DNA of 64,000 nucleotides from CBDDEH01 sp965226865 (GCA_965226865.1 CBDDEH010000004.1:1116001-1180000), one strand, 5' to 3'; counted from the first letter of the stretch, positions 52,707-61,206 are shown. The notes: generated by a model not told the origin, from the letters alone. Made by a program: numbers and translations.

Positions 52707-53638
52707 GCCGGTCCCAACGCCGGGCCATGATTGACCGAGAAGAACCGAAGCTGTCTCTGGTGCGCCAGTGCGCCTTGCTGGGTATCAGCCGCTCCGCGTT
52801 GTACTACCTGCCAACCGAGGCCGGCGCCGAGGACATGGAGTTGATGGCCCTCATAGACCAACAGTACCTGAAGACACCTTTCTACGGCTCCAGAAGGATG
52901 ACTGCCTGGCTCAGAAATCACGGACACCAGGTCAACCGCAAGCGGGTCCGCCGGCTGATGCAGCTGATAGGCCTGGAGGCCATCTACCGGCGTCCCAACA
53001 CCAGCAAGCCAAACCCAGGGCATAAGGTCTATCCGTACTTGCTCAGGGGGCTGGAGATCAACCGGGTCAACCAGGTGTGGGCCACCGACATCACCTACAT
53101 ACCCATGGCTCGGGGTTTCCTCTACTTGGTGGCCATCATGGACTGGCACAGCCGCTACGTGCTGGCCTGGCGGCTGTCCAACACCCTGGAGGTAGACTTC
53201 TGTGTTGCGGCTCTGGAAGAGGCCTTGAGCAAGGGTCGGCCACAGATCTTCAACACCGACCAGGGCAGCCAGTTCACCAGCGAGGCCTTCACCAGCATGC
53301 TGCTGGCGCAAGGCGTTCAAGTGAGCATGGACGGCAGGGGCCGGTGCATGGACAACGTCTTCGTGGAACGGCTGTGGCGCAGCATCAAGTACGAGGAGGT
53401 GTACCTGAAGGCATACCAAAATGGGACTGAGGCCAGAAAGGGGATTGGGGCTTATCTGGCCTTCTACAACCAAGAGCGGCCCCATCAAGCCCTGGGCTAT
53501 CGGTCACCGGGTCAGGTGTTCCATGCAGTGAGCCCACAAAGGTGTTTACTGGAACTTCCACCAGCCTTACCATCGGATGAAGGTTTACGAGACACCCCAG
53601 CGGTAGACTCTCTTATTTTAGCCTCACCGCTGTCCTGA
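52703..53638 (+). CDS. IS3-family transposase OrfB (DDE integrase)
   Basis: Catalytic subunit of 311 residues with the HTH_21-like region (YGSRRMTAWLRNHGHQVNRKRVRRLM) and a complete DDE core: Asp in VWATDITYIP, Asp in IFNTDQGSQFTS and Glu in DNVFVERLWRSIKYE, followed by the NQERPHQALGY tail. No lesion is seen, so the element may be active. It starts at GTG 52703 or is made as an OrfAB fusion by frameshifting. Confidence 0.94.
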   Translation: MSRSQRRAMIDREEPKLSLVRQCALLGISRSALYYLPTEAGAEDMELMALIDQQYLKTPFYGSRRMTAWLRNHGHQVNRKRVRRLMQLIGLEAIYRRPNTSKPNPGHKVYPYLLRGLEINRVNQVWATDITYIPMARGFLYLVAIMDWHSRYVLAWRLSNTLEVDFCVAALEEALSKGRPQIFNTDQGSQFTSEAFTSMLLAQGVQVSMDGRGRCMDNVFVERLWRSIKYEEVYLKAYQNGTEARKGIGAYLAFYNQERPHQALGYRSPGQVFHAVSPQRCLLELPPALPSDEGLRDTPAVDSLILASPLS

Positions 53639-53774
53639 TGATGGGGTCCACTTGAGATAGTATCTAGACCATTGCTTGAGTTAGGGCACCGGTTTCTTCG
53701 GCTCCTCCCTTCCTAAAACCGACATTAGGCTACCCCTGCATACCAGAAGAATGAAGCTAACATAGACGGGTTCG

Positions 53775-53810
53775 GGAGTCAAACCACTGGCTGACCAGAG
53801 GTCTGACTCC
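53775..53810. repeat. 36-nt symmetric imperfect hairpin
   Basis: GGAGTCA (53775-53781) pairs with TGACTCC (53804-53810), and inner CC/GG and CTGG/CCAG pairs lie symmetrically around CTGA. It lies about 120 bp from the zinc-ribbon gene's stop and may be its terminator; there is no T run on the minus strand. Confidence 0.45.
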
Positions 53811-53932
53811 TAGGGAATTGGGGTTTTTGGCCCGCTGGGGATAAGAGAGCAAGCCAGGCTAGGAATGCCTGAATCAGAGGAATGTGGCGACGACATTTGG
53901 TGCGGGCGAGATGATCTTAGCTGGCTTAGCCT

Positions 53933-54598
53933 TCACGTCTTGAAGAAGCCTCGGAACTTCTCTTTGACCTTTTCCACTTCGTCACCAACCCTGTCCCGTA
54001 GTTCGCTTGCTTCCTCGGAAGAAACTGCCTTGAATGACTGGGGCACCATTTTCCACTCGAGAAGCCGTCTCTCCGCGGTATCTATTGACAGCTCGAAGTC
54101 GGCTGAGGCGGTAGATCTCCACTTGAAAGTCAGCAGCCCAACTTCAAGTGGCGCACTAGCATTTGCGACTACTCGACACCTGCCTTCGGCCAGGTCCTCT
54201 GGGTCGGAGAACGTCCACTCAACCTTTTGCTTGATCTGGTTCTCAATGAGCGAACTGGCGACCTTCTCCAACATCGGCGTCCCCTGCGTGACCGCCAAGC
54301 CCAGCATGCGGGACACCTGATCAATGCCAGAGCGAGTCCACTCCCTGGCAACTTCCATGGCTATTTCCTTTGGGTCCTCTTTGGGGGATGGGGCCGCTAT
54401 CTCCGACCCAGATGGGGTAACTGGTGCGTCGGAATCGCCGCTGAGCGATGTGGAGCAGTCTCCACAGAACTTAAATCCCGGCGGATTTTCGAATCCGCAA
54501 CTCGGACACCAGTTCAAGAGTGGTGTGGCGCACTGGCCACAGAACTTCATCCCTTCGGGATTCTCCGTGCTACAGCTTGGACAGATCGCCGAAGCCAT
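53933..54598 (-). CDS. zinc-ribbon protein with an unrecognised C-terminal domain
   Basis: From ATG 54598 (AAGGAGG upstream), 221 residues. The N-terminus has two zinc ribbons, CPSCSTENPEGMKFCGQC and CPSCGFENPPGFKFCGDC. A polar linker follows (GSEIAAPSPKEDPKE), then a domain of about 145 residues (REWTRSGIDQVSRMLGLAV, KQKVEWTFSDPEDL, SIDTAERRLLEWKMVP), with a charged helix at the end (SEEASELRDRVGDEVEKVKEKFR). No family is recognised for the second half. A minus-strand TATAAT at 54652-54647 is a likely -10. Confidence 0.75.
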   Translation of the reverse strand: MASAICPSCSTENPEGMKFCGQCATPLLNWCPSCGFENPPGFKFCGDCSTSLSGDSDAPVTPSGSEIAAPSPKEDPKEIAMEVAREWTRSGIDQVSRMLGLAVTQGTPMLEKVASSLIENQIKQKVEWTFSDPEDLAEGRCRVVANASAPLEVGLLTFKWRSTASADFELSIDTAERRLLEWKMVPQSFKAVSSEEASELRDRVGDEVEKVKEKFRGFFKT

Positions 54599-54819
54599 CG
54601 GATGACCTCCTTGCGACAGGGATACACTCAGGTCACAACAGAAGATATTATACCCGGCCAACTCGCTTGGAAAGAACGCATACGGGCCAGACCGAGGATG
54701 CCAAAGCTGCGGTGGAGTAGATGAGGTGAAGTTAGGACGCTACGATAGGGAGGAAACGGAGGAATGATATCAGGGGCTCACCTGGGGAGTTGCCTTAGCA
54801 CCCTGGAAGCAGGGACAAG

Positions 54820-55029
54820 CTAGCGTAAACTTCGCCTTAGATCGCGTAGCCTTTCTCTGGCCATTCGAGATGCCAACAGAGGCACAAAGTCCGTGAGACG
54901 CGCAGGTTGAAGCGAGGCAACGGATTCCTTGACGCACCGATGGACATGTTCACCGGAAACCTGCCCGGAGAACTCTTTGCTCAACGCTTGGACCTCTTGT
55001 TCGATCCGGTCCTCAAAGGAAATAACCAC
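54820..55029 (-). CDS. small three-helix-bundle-type protein
   Basis: The 69 residues start at GTG 55029: an amphipathic helical sequence (EDRIEQEVQALSKEFSGQVSGEHVHRCVKESVASL and ARLTDFVPLLASRMARERLRDL). It resembles the short three-helix-bundle dimerisation proteins (DUF3562-like) found in actinobacteria and Chloroflexota, whose role is unknown. It has no clear operon partner. Confidence 0.6.
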   Translation of the reverse strand: MVISFEDRIEQEVQALSKEFSGQVSGEHVHRCVKESVASLQPARLTDFVPLLASRMARERLRDLRRSLR

Positions 55030-55151
55030 GGTAAGCCCTCTTTAGAGTTTAGATAGTTCCGGTGGGTCCGGAATCTTGGCGAACCTAAGTTACAGGTTAT
55101 AGCCAAAAGGGCCTGGTTCAAATGGGGAGCGTACCTAAAGGTTGAGGGTGT

Positions 55152-55174
55152 CGGCACCCGTTATCTCGGTGCCG
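55152..55174 (-). terminator. hairpin downstream of the metallophosphoesterase gene
   Basis: CGGCACC (55152-55158) pairs with GGTGCCG (55168-55174) over a 9-nt loop, about 40 bp after the gene's stop. No T run follows, so this is a weak call. Confidence 0.35.
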
Positions 55175-55214
55175 TGTGCCCATGCGACAAGATGTCATGC
55201 CCCTTGAATTCGCA

Positions 55215-56165
55215 CTATCCTCCGAGCTTGTCGGTTTGGCTGCACGAAATAGCGGCCGGACGAGGGTTGAGGGAAAAAGTGTCAATGGCGTTTCCATCAA
55301 CGTTAATTGCCTGGACATCCATCGTCTTGCCGGAGACCGATACCAGGAGGAAGTGTAATACTGACTCACTGACCGCCGTGAAGTCGCCGGATCCAACCGA
55401 TCTGACATTGGAACCACCCCACCCCCCCCCCCCCCCCCCCGTGACGACGTGCACAACGCCATGTTGAGGAGTCGAGCGCTGGTAGTCGTGGTCGTGGCCG
55501 GTCAACACAATGTCGGCGCCTCCCTCTATCAGGACGGGCTCAAGTACCTGTCTTAGACCTGTATCAGACCCGTGTTTCCCGGACGAGTAGAGCGGGTGGT
55601 GAAAGTAGACCACCTGCCATAGGCTGTCGGAGCAGATCAATCGCTCCCTGAGCCATTCGATCTGGCGGCCGTCCACCCGATTTGAGTCCACCGCCAAAAA
55701 GTCGACTGGACCATCGGTGAAGTGATAGTAGCGATGGGGCATGCCGAGCGTGGATAGGGTCTCTGCCAGATCGTCCGAGTCATCTACGTCATGGTTCCCA
55801 AGAGCCGGGTGGAATTCGACCCCGGCATCGAACAGGGGTTTGTAAGGCTTGTCGATGACGTCCGGGGCTCTGTCCACCACGTCGCCCCCGTACACGTTGT
55901 CGCCGGCAGTAAGCAGCAGACTGAAGGGTTGCTCTTTATAGGCCTCGGCCATCTCACGAGCAACCCTAAATTGGCCCGTGCCACCTGTTCCGGCGTCTCC
56001 TATGACTGCGAAGGTTACCGCATCCGGAGAATCAGGCCACGCTTTGGGTTCAAGAGTGTTCTCGAACCCAGCGAAGGGGTCCGCCTGCGTAGAAACTACG
56101 AACCCAGTCCACGCGGCTAGAGCAAGGATGAGGACTGCGCCAAGTGCTATTCCCGTTTTGACCAT
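55215..56165 (-). CDS. secreted or membrane-anchored metallophosphoesterase
   Basis: Calcineurin-like phosphoesterase of 316 residues with an N-terminal signal/anchor (GIALGAVLILALAAWTGFVV). The five metal-binding motifs are visible in order: GDAGTGG, GDNVYGGD, GNHD, FHHPLYSSGKHG and GHDHDYQR, close to the purple-acid-phosphatase-like group. A run of 19 Gs encodes Gly 243-248 just after VVHVVT; a one-base slip there would truncate the C-terminus. It lies 61 bp after the PepSY gene on the same strand and may share its promoter. The substrate is unknown, but an external phosphomonoester is likely. Confidence 0.85.
   Translation of the reverse strand: MVKTGIALGAVLILALAAWTGFVVSTQADPFAGFENTLEPKAWPDSPDAVTFAVIGDAGTGGTGQFRVAREMAEAYKEQPFSLLLTAGDNVYGGDVVDRAPDVIDKPYKPLFDAGVEFHPALGNHDVDDSDDLAETLSTLGMPHRYYHFTDGPVDFLAVDSNRVDGRQIEWLRERLICSDSLWQVVYFHHPLYSSGKHGSDTGLRQVLEPVLIEGGADIVLTGHDHDYQRSTPQHGVVHVVTGGGGGGWGGSNVRSVGSGDFTAVSESVLHFLLVSVSGKTMDVQAINVDGNAIDTFSLNPRPAAISCSQTDKLGG
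55422..55440 (-). repeat. 19-nt homopolymer (poly-G on the coding strand)
   Basis: Nineteen consecutive C on the plus strand, read as G19 in the metallophosphoesterase gene. It is in frame at this length. It is by far the longest homopolymer noticed in the window and lies inside a surface-exposed protein. Confidence 0.85.
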
Positions 56166-56226
56166 CGTGCAATCTCAAGCTCTCAGCCGTCGTCAACTCG
56201 CCCTAGGTGCGGAACGGTACTTGATC

Positions 56227-56577
56227 CTAGTCATCTCCATCCTGCTCATTCTCCAACACCTGCCCCAGGATGGTGCCATTAGCGGCGTCAACCTTCACAT
56301 CATGGTCTCCGACGTCCACGTTGAATACAAGCCGCCCTTCATACATTTCAATGTCCACCTCACCCAGCGCGCCGGTTGCAGCCGTCTGAGCCGCGGCTAT
56401 CGCTTCTTCGAGACTGATGGATGCCTGATCGAGGAGTTCAGCGCCGTCATCTATCTGGCCCGGGGTGCCATCTGAGGTTAAGGCACCAGAGGCCCAGGTC
56501 ACCCCAGTACCAACCAACACCAGGATTACGACTGAGCCAACAATCAAGTAGATGCGTTTACGGAAAGTCACAGCCAC
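56227..56577 (-). CDS. PepSY-domain protein
   Basis: The 116 residues have an N-terminal anchor (IYLIVGSVVILVLVGTGVTWA) and one PepSY domain (ISLEEAIAAAQTAATGALGEVDIEMYEGRLVFNVDV, then VKVDAANGTILGQ). PepSY domains are extracytoplasmic and often inhibit or sense proteases; small PepSY proteins are common beside two-component systems. It is preceded by the promoter element shared with the response regulator and the ABC operon. Confidence 0.88.
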   Translation of the reverse strand: MAVTFRKRIYLIVGSVVILVLVGTGVTWASGALTSDGTPGQIDDGAELLDQASISLEEAIAAAQTAATGALGEVDIEMYEGRLVFNVDVGDHDVKVDAANGTILGQVLENEQDGDD

Positions 56578-56613
56578 TTCTCCTTCTCAATGGGGTCTAC
56601 ACTCCATGGTTTG

Positions 56614-56655
56614 AGTGTACGTTGCCTACATGAAACTACGATGAAGTCAGTTAAG
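56614..56655 (-). promoter_or_regulatory. putative response-regulator box and -10 for the PepSY gene
   Basis: On the minus strand: CTTAAC (56655-56650), CTTCAT (56646-56641), a 5-bp gap, TTTCAT (56635-56630), exactly 10 bp, then TACACT (56619-56614). It aligns base for base over most of its length with 59088-59131, including the flanking ACTCCAT (plus strand). Confidence 0.65.
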
Positions 56656-56664
56656 ATTCCTATC

Positions 56665-57216
56665 CTATTTCGGTCGTAGACGCCTATGACGCCAGAGCAG
56701 GGCCATCCCGATCAATGTCGGCATTGCGATGGCGAGGGGCAAGACGCCTTGTGGATTGACGCTTCGCTTCTCGTCGACGTGCACGGGCACGCCATTGGAT
56801 ACGGCGAGCGTTGCTGGGTCCACGCCGGCGTTCGCATCGATAGCGACTGCGTAGAGGACGAAGTCACCTCTCCCAATTGGCGTTAGAGTCCAGGGCTCCG
56901 TCACCTGTTTCCCGGACCCTATCTCCCCAATGGACTTCGTCAAGGTAGGAGTCCAATCCTCGGGGTCCACAGAGCCGTCCATTCTGGGTTCGGTGATGTC
57001 GATGTGGATTGCCATCTCAGGAGTGGGTTTCGTGTCCGTGTTAACAACGGTAATTTTGACGTCGACCGGCGTGCCTACCGACGTAGAGAGTCGCCCAGGC
57101 GCCACACTTACGGTAAGTTGGCTTCCCGGAGTATCGGCCACTGCAGACGTGCCGGGCACTATCCACAGGCCAAAGACCATAAGTATGAAAGATATCATTA
57201 GACCGTAGCGTTTCAC
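56665..57216 (-). CDS. extracellular Ig-like (CARDB-type) protein with C-terminal membrane anchor
   Basis: GTG 57216 overlaps the permease stop as GTGA and gives 183 residues. The order is a signal peptide (ISFILMVFGLWIVPGTSAVA), a beta-sandwich domain (LTVSVAPGRLSTSVGTPVDVKITVVNTDTKP, WTLTPIGRGDFVLYAVAIDA) resembling CARDB/BatD-like Ig folds, and a C-terminal transmembrane helix (LPLAIAMPTLIGMALLWRHRR). It is probably an accessory component of the adjoining ABC exporter. Confidence 0.75.
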   Translation of the reverse strand: MKRYGLMISFILMVFGLWIVPGTSAVADTPGSQLTVSVAPGRLSTSVGTPVDVKITVVNTDTKPTPEMAIHIDITEPRMDGSVDPEDWTPTLTKSIGEIGSGKQVTEPWTLTPIGRGDFVLYAVAIDANAGVDPATLAVSNGVPVHVDEKRSVNPQGVLPLAIAMPTLIGMALLWRHRRLRPK

Positions 57217-58025
57217 GGGGTGCCTCCCAGGCCAACCTTGCGAGAACTGGCCACAGCGACCACCGTAAGGACGACCGTGGCAATGGCCGGCGAAATCAGC
57301 AACTTCCACTGGCTGGCCCAGGTCGCTTGGTCTACGATCACCCGCCCCGCAAGCTTGAGTCCGGCAGCGACCGGATTTGCCATGATCAACAAATCTCCGA
57401 GGACACCTCGGGTAGCGGAGCCAGGCAATTGGCTGGGAGCGGCCAAAGCCAGAAGGATCACAATAGCGATGATGAGGCTGGAGCGGTTCGTCCGCGATAC
57501 CGAGCTTACAGCCAGTCCGAAAGCTGTGAGTGAGGTGGCGACCAGAGTGCCTGCCACCAAGATCACGAGGACCGCATCAAGAGCGACCCCCGGTCCATGA
57601 GCCAGAACCAGGATGTAGGGAACGGCGACGACCAGCGCGGCTACCCACACGGTTAGCGCTGCGAGGAGCTTTCCTACCACCAGGTCGCGGCGCCGGACCG
57701 GTGTCAGCAGCAGGTGTTCGAGGGTACCTCGTTCGCGCTCGCCACTGATCGCGTCGGCGCTGATGACCAGAGCCGAGAGGGTTCCCAGTGCGACAGCAAT
57801 CCGGACGAACAACCCCACGGCTTCTCGAGCGTCCAGCAAGTTCAAGTCCGCGTTGCCGGCAACGATAAAGCTTAATACACTCAGTACTACGCTGTAGCCC
57901 AGAATCATCATCAGGCCGCGCGTACCGAACCACAAGTCGCGAAACTCTTGTCCGGCGACCACTGCCCATCCATAGCGCGGGCTCGATCCAATCGTTGATC
58001 CGGCGGTTTGGACGTCATTCGTCAT
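57213..58025 (-). CDS. ABC-2-type transporter permease
   Basis: The 270 residues have about six hydrophobic segments (GLMMILGYSVVLSVLSFIVA, FVRIAVALGTLSALVIS, ALTVWVAALVVAVPYILVLA, AVLVILVAGTLVATSLTAFG, SLIIAIVILLALAA, LLISPAIATVVLTVVAVA). The ABC-2 signature stretch SGERERGTLEHLLLTPVRRRDLVVGK contacts the ATPase. It is 12 bp downstream of the ATPase gene. The exported substrate is unknown. Confidence 0.9.
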   Translation of the reverse strand: MTNDVQTAGSTIGSSPRYGWAVVAGQEFRDLWFGTRGLMMILGYSVVLSVLSFIVAGNADLNLLDAREAVGLFVRIAVALGTLSALVISADAISGERERGTLEHLLLTPVRRRDLVVGKLLAALTVWVAALVVAVPYILVLAHGPGVALDAVLVILVAGTLVATSLTAFGLAVSSVSRTNRSSLIIAIVILLALAAPSQLPGSATRGVLGDLLIMANPVAAGLKLAGRVIVDQATWASQWKLLISPAIATVVLTVVAVASSRKVGLGGTP

Positions 58026-58037
58026 TTCTACGATTCC

Positions 58038-59057
58038 TTAAATCCCATCGGTCAGTCGAAGGAAGGCGTCATTCAACGTTGCGCCTTCAAGCTCAAAAGA
58101 AAGCAGTGGGACGCCGGCAGAGATTAGAGCCGCAGCCACCGAGTTGGCTCCGGCGCTTCCTGTATTTGTGATCTCCACTCGGATCTCTCTAGGACGGGAT
58201 TCCACCGGTTGGACAGCTAAGACTTCAGTCTCTTGGGACAACCGTGACAAGGCAACATCCATGTCAGCCAGAGCCACACGGACGCGGATCGACCGGGCCA
58301 CACCGGCGTGTTGCACGACTTCATCGACGCTCCCAGTAGCCACGACCCGCCCCTTGTTCATGATGACGACTCGATCACACACCCGCTCGATCTCGTCGAG
58401 AAGGTGGCTGGTAAGGATGACGGTAGTGCCTCCCTCGTTGGCGATGCGCCGAATACGCAGGAGGACCTCCTCTTTACCGGCGGGATCGAGCCCGAGGGTC
58501 GGCTCGTCGAGAAATAGCACATCGGGTCGGTTGATCAGAGCACGTGCGACACCGAGCCGTTGTCGCATCCCTCGGCTGAACGTCCGGATCCGGCTGTGGG
58601 CTCGGTCGCTAAGCCCCATCTCGCCAAGGAGGCTTAGCCCTCGCTCGTGGGCGACTTGGCGCGGAATCCCATGGAGACGCCCGTGGTAACGCACGTACTC
58701 AATCGCCGTCTGGTCGAGCGGATAGCCGGAACTCTCCGGGAGGACACCGATCCGGCTCCTTATGAGATCAGGGAACCGGCGGTCGATCCCTGCGACCGTC
58801 ACCTCACCGGCAGCCAGCGGAAGGATCGTTGTCAACGCCCTGATGGCGGATGTCTTTCCAGCTCCATTCGGACCGAGAAGGCCAAGCACCTCACCGGGGC
58901 CGGCATCGAAGGTCGCTTCATCGACCGCTATGGTCCGGCCGTAGCGTACAGTGATGCCTTTGCACGACACAGAGAATTCCTTTGACCGTGGTTCGGGCGG
59001 AGCAACTGTGCTTGCCAGGCCCACTGGTGTGCTAGGGAAGCTTTGAGAGCTAGTCAC
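58038..59057 (-). CDS. ABC transporter ATP-binding protein
   Basis: ATPase of 339 residues for the adjacent ABC-2 permease. It has Walker A GPNGAGKTS, the Q-loop PESSGYPLDQT, signature FSRGMRQRLG, Walker B VLFLDEPTLGLDPAG and the H-loop ILTSHLLDEIE. An N-terminal extension of about 25 residues and a C-terminal regulatory stretch (about 245-339) are present. The start is GTG 59057. Its promoter region carries the shared response-regulator box. Confidence 0.92.
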   Translation of the reverse strand: MTSSQSFPSTPVGLASTVAPPEPRSKEFSVSCKGITVRYGRTIAVDEATFDAGPGEVLGLLGPNGAGKTSAIRALTTILPLAAGEVTVAGIDRRFPDLIRSRIGVLPESSGYPLDQTAIEYVRYHGRLHGIPRQVAHERGLSLLGEMGLSDRAHSRIRTFSRGMRQRLGVARALINRPDVLFLDEPTLGLDPAGKEEVLLRIRRIANEGGTTVILTSHLLDEIERVCDRVVIMNKGRVVATGSVDEVVQHAGVARSIRVRVALADMDVALSRLSQETEVLAVQPVESRPREIRVEITNTGSAGANSVAAALISAGVPLLSFELEGATLNDAFLRLTDGI

Positions 59058-59087
59058 AAGCCTTGGTCCTCCTTTGCAACTCCATTG

Positions 59088-59131
59088 AGTCTAGGATGCC
59101 CACATGAAGCTACAATGAAGGTGTCGTTAAG
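59088..59131 (-). promoter_or_regulatory. putative response-regulator box and -10 for the ABC exporter operon
   Basis: On the minus strand, three half-sites 11 bp apart, CTTAAC (59131-59126), CTTCAT (59120-59115) and CTTCAT (59109-59104), then exactly 10 bp and TAGACT (59093-59088). No -35 hexamer is evident, consistent with an activator-dependent promoter. It lies in the 80-bp gap between the kinase and ATPase genes. Confidence 0.65.
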
Positions 59132-59137
59132 ATTGGC

Positions 59138-60529
59138 TTAACGCGAGGTTGGTAGCAGGATCACAAAAGTTGAGCCCTTACCAGGAGCGCTGTTGACGTT
59201 TATGGAACCTCCGTGGACTTCGGCAATCCAGCGAGAGATGGCCAGTCCAAGCCCCACGCCGCCCTCAGCACGACTTCGCGCCTTGTCGGCACGGTAGAAC
59301 CGGTCGAAGAGATACGGAAGATGTTCAGCGGAAATCCCAATACCGGTATCGTGGACCCGCATCTCTACCTTATTCCCGTTTACCTTCCAGCCAACGGTCA
59401 CTTCTCCGCCGGACTGGGTGTACTTGATAGCGTTGTCAAGGAGGTTGAGCATAAGCTGCAGCAAGAGGTCCTCGTCCGCCTGTATGGTGACAGGGGGGCC
59501 GGGGTCAATCTTTAACTCCGCACCCTTGTCAACAGCCGTGGGCCGGACTTGCTCTGAGACTCCGGTGACGACTTCACCAACATCGATATTCTCGAAGGAC
59601 AAGGGAATTTGCCCGGCATCGGCACGGGTCAGGGTGAGGAGACTCCCGGCCAGACGGATAAGACGGTCTACTTCATCGTTGACGGCCTGAAGGACCTGCC
59701 GGTAGGCCTCGGGCTCACGCTCTTTCTGAAGAGAGACATCGATCTGTCCTTTAATGATTGTCAATGGAGTCCTCAGCTCATGTGAAGCATCGGTAGTGAA
59801 CTGGCGCTGGCGCTTAAATGCATCGTCCAGCCGAGCAATCATCTCGTCAAAGGTGCGCGCCAAACGCCCGACCTCGTCATTAGGTAGTCGCAGTTTCAGC
59901 CGCTGATTGAGGTCTTCCGCCGATATCTGGCGCGCAGCCCTGGTTATGTTGTCGATAGGCGACAGCGCACGTCCTGCTAAGAAGATGCCGCCTAAGCTAG
60001 CCAGTACCAGAACCACTGGATAGGCTATGCCCATTATCAGCAGCAGTCTAGACAGGGTGTCAGAGACGTTGTCTTGGGCTTGTCCCACCTCTAACGCCCC
60101 GAGAATTACCCCATCCCGTATAATTGGCAACATTTTCACACGGACTGGATCATCACCAATTTTGATACTGCGGGTTGTAGCCGTGCCTGCTATCGCGTTT
60201 GCCACGACCCTGGTATCTACGGGAACCTGGTCCAAGGCAACTGAGTTACCAAACCTGAGGCTACCTGATGCATCAAACACACGGGTGAAGCCCTCATCAG
60301 GGTCTTCTGAGGCCACTTGACCGGGCAGAACAAGCTGGTCCCCTTCGACTTGAATAATGTTAAGGAGGGTGTCAGCCCGATTCTGGATGGATCGATCGAG
60401 ATTCTGGTACAGGTCGTGGCGCAGCAACAAGTAGACTCCGGCGCTGAACGCGGCCAGAATTACAGCTAATATGATGATGTACCAAAGAGTAAGCCTCAAT
60501 CGGATGGAAGCACGAGCAAACACAATCAC
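59138..60529 (-). CDS. OmpR-system sensor histidine kinase
   Basis: Kinase of 463 residues: a transmembrane helix (LTLWYIIILAVILAAFSAGVYLL), an extracytoplasmic domain of about 125 residues, a second helix (LLLIMGIAYPVVLVLASLGGIFLA), HAMP (ALSPIDNITRAARQISAEDLNQRL), the dimerisation/phosphoacceptor site FTTDASHELRTPL (H250) and an ATPase domain with LLDNAIKYT, DTGIGIS and GVGLGLAIS. The start is GTG 60529, overlapping the regulator stop as GTGA. The signal sensed is unknown. Confidence 0.94.
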   Translation of the reverse strand: MIVFARASIRLRLTLWYIIILAVILAAFSAGVYLLLRHDLYQNLDRSIQNRADTLLNIIQVEGDQLVLPGQVASEDPDEGFTRVFDASGSLRFGNSVALDQVPVDTRVVANAIAGTATTRSIKIGDDPVRVKMLPIIRDGVILGALEVGQAQDNVSDTLSRLLLIMGIAYPVVLVLASLGGIFLAGRALSPIDNITRAARQISAEDLNQRLKLRLPNDEVGRLARTFDEMIARLDDAFKRQRQFTTDASHELRTPLTIIKGQIDVSLQKEREPEAYRQVLQAVNDEVDRLIRLAGSLLTLTRADAGQIPLSFENIDVGEVVTGVSEQVRPTAVDKGAELKIDPGPPVTIQADEDLLLQLMLNLLDNAIKYTQSGGEVTVGWKVNGNKVEMRVHDTGIGISAEHLPYLFDRFYRADKARSRAEGGVGLGLAISRWIAEVHGGSINVNSAPGKGSTFVILLPTSR

Positions 60530-61206
60530 TCCGACCGGCGGGAGGAGATTCTATAGCCCGCGCCGCGAACGGTCTGAATCAACTTGCATAGAAAGGAATC
60601 GTCTATCTTCCGCCGGAGATTCCGGATGTGGACGTCGATGACGTTGGTAGCGTTGCCGAACTCGTAGTTCCAGACATGCTCGGAGATCATTGTCCGGGTG
60701 AGAACCCGGTTGGGGTGGCGTAGTAGGTACTCAAGAAGACGACATTCTTTGGTGGTAAGCTCTATGGCCGCCCCTTGCCGCGATACTTCCAAGGTGGTCG
60801 TATCCATTGTTAGATCGTCTACCTGTAGCACGTTTTCCACCACGGCTGGCTCACGACGCATCAGCGCTCGGAGGCGTGCCAGCAACTCTGCAAATGCGAA
60901 AGGTTTGACCAGATAATCGTCGGCGCCGCTGTCCAGCCCTTTTACCCGGTCTTCTACGGCATCCCGTGCCGTGAGCATAAGTATGGGTGTAACCAATCCC
61001 TTGTTCCGCAGTCCACGGCACACTTCTATGCCGTCGAGCCCTGGGGGCATCACATCCAGGATTATCAGGTCAAAGGCAGCCACATCGGTCCACTGTAGAG
61101 CTTCATCTCCATCAGGGGCTACATCCACCGCATAACCCTGTTCCGACAGCCCCCGAGCGATAAAGTCAGCGATCCGATCTTCGTCTTCTACTAGCAATAC
61201 ACGCAT
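60526..61206 (-). CDS. OmpR/PhoB-family response regulator
   Basis: Regulator of 226 residues with a receiver domain (VEDEDRIADFIARGL, phospho-acceptor D51 in LIILDVMPPG, Lys in DDYLVKPFAFAEL) and an OmpR-type winged helix (ATTLEVSRQG to RRKIDDSFLCKLIQTVRGAGYRI). It heads a minus-strand block of kinase, ABC exporter and PepSY genes. The promoters of all three units carry similar direct repeats, as expected for its DNA-binding dimers. Confidence 0.94.
   Translation of the reverse strand: MRVLLVEDEDRIADFIARGLSEQGYAVDVAPDGDEALQWTDVAAFDLIILDVMPPGLDGIEVCRGLRNKGLVTPILMLTARDAVEDRVKGLDSGADDYLVKPFAFAELLARLRALMRREPAVVENVLQVDDLTMDTTTLEVSRQGAAIELTTKECRLLEYLLRHPNRVLTRTMISEHVWNYEFGNATNVIDVHIRNLRRKIDDSFLCKLIQTVRGAGYRISSRRSE

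Larger units (their letters stand above)
52347..53651 (+). mobile_element. IS3-family insertion sequence, 1305 bp
   Basis: Both ends carry matching imperfect inverted repeats: GTGGACCCC...GGACAG at the left (52347 on) and the reverse of it at the right (GGGGTCCAC ending 53651). The directly repeated TTGAG at 52342-52346 and 53652-53656 is the target duplication. It carries orfA and orfB in the IS3 arrangement, apparently intact. It sits between the RTX gene and that gene's original upstream sequence. Confidence 0.88.

Noticed and set aside
55118..55462. Open frame of 114 codons overlapping the metallophosphoesterase C-terminus
   Set aside because: It is created by the poly-G tract, which reads as glycine in every frame; the rest does not look like a protein family.
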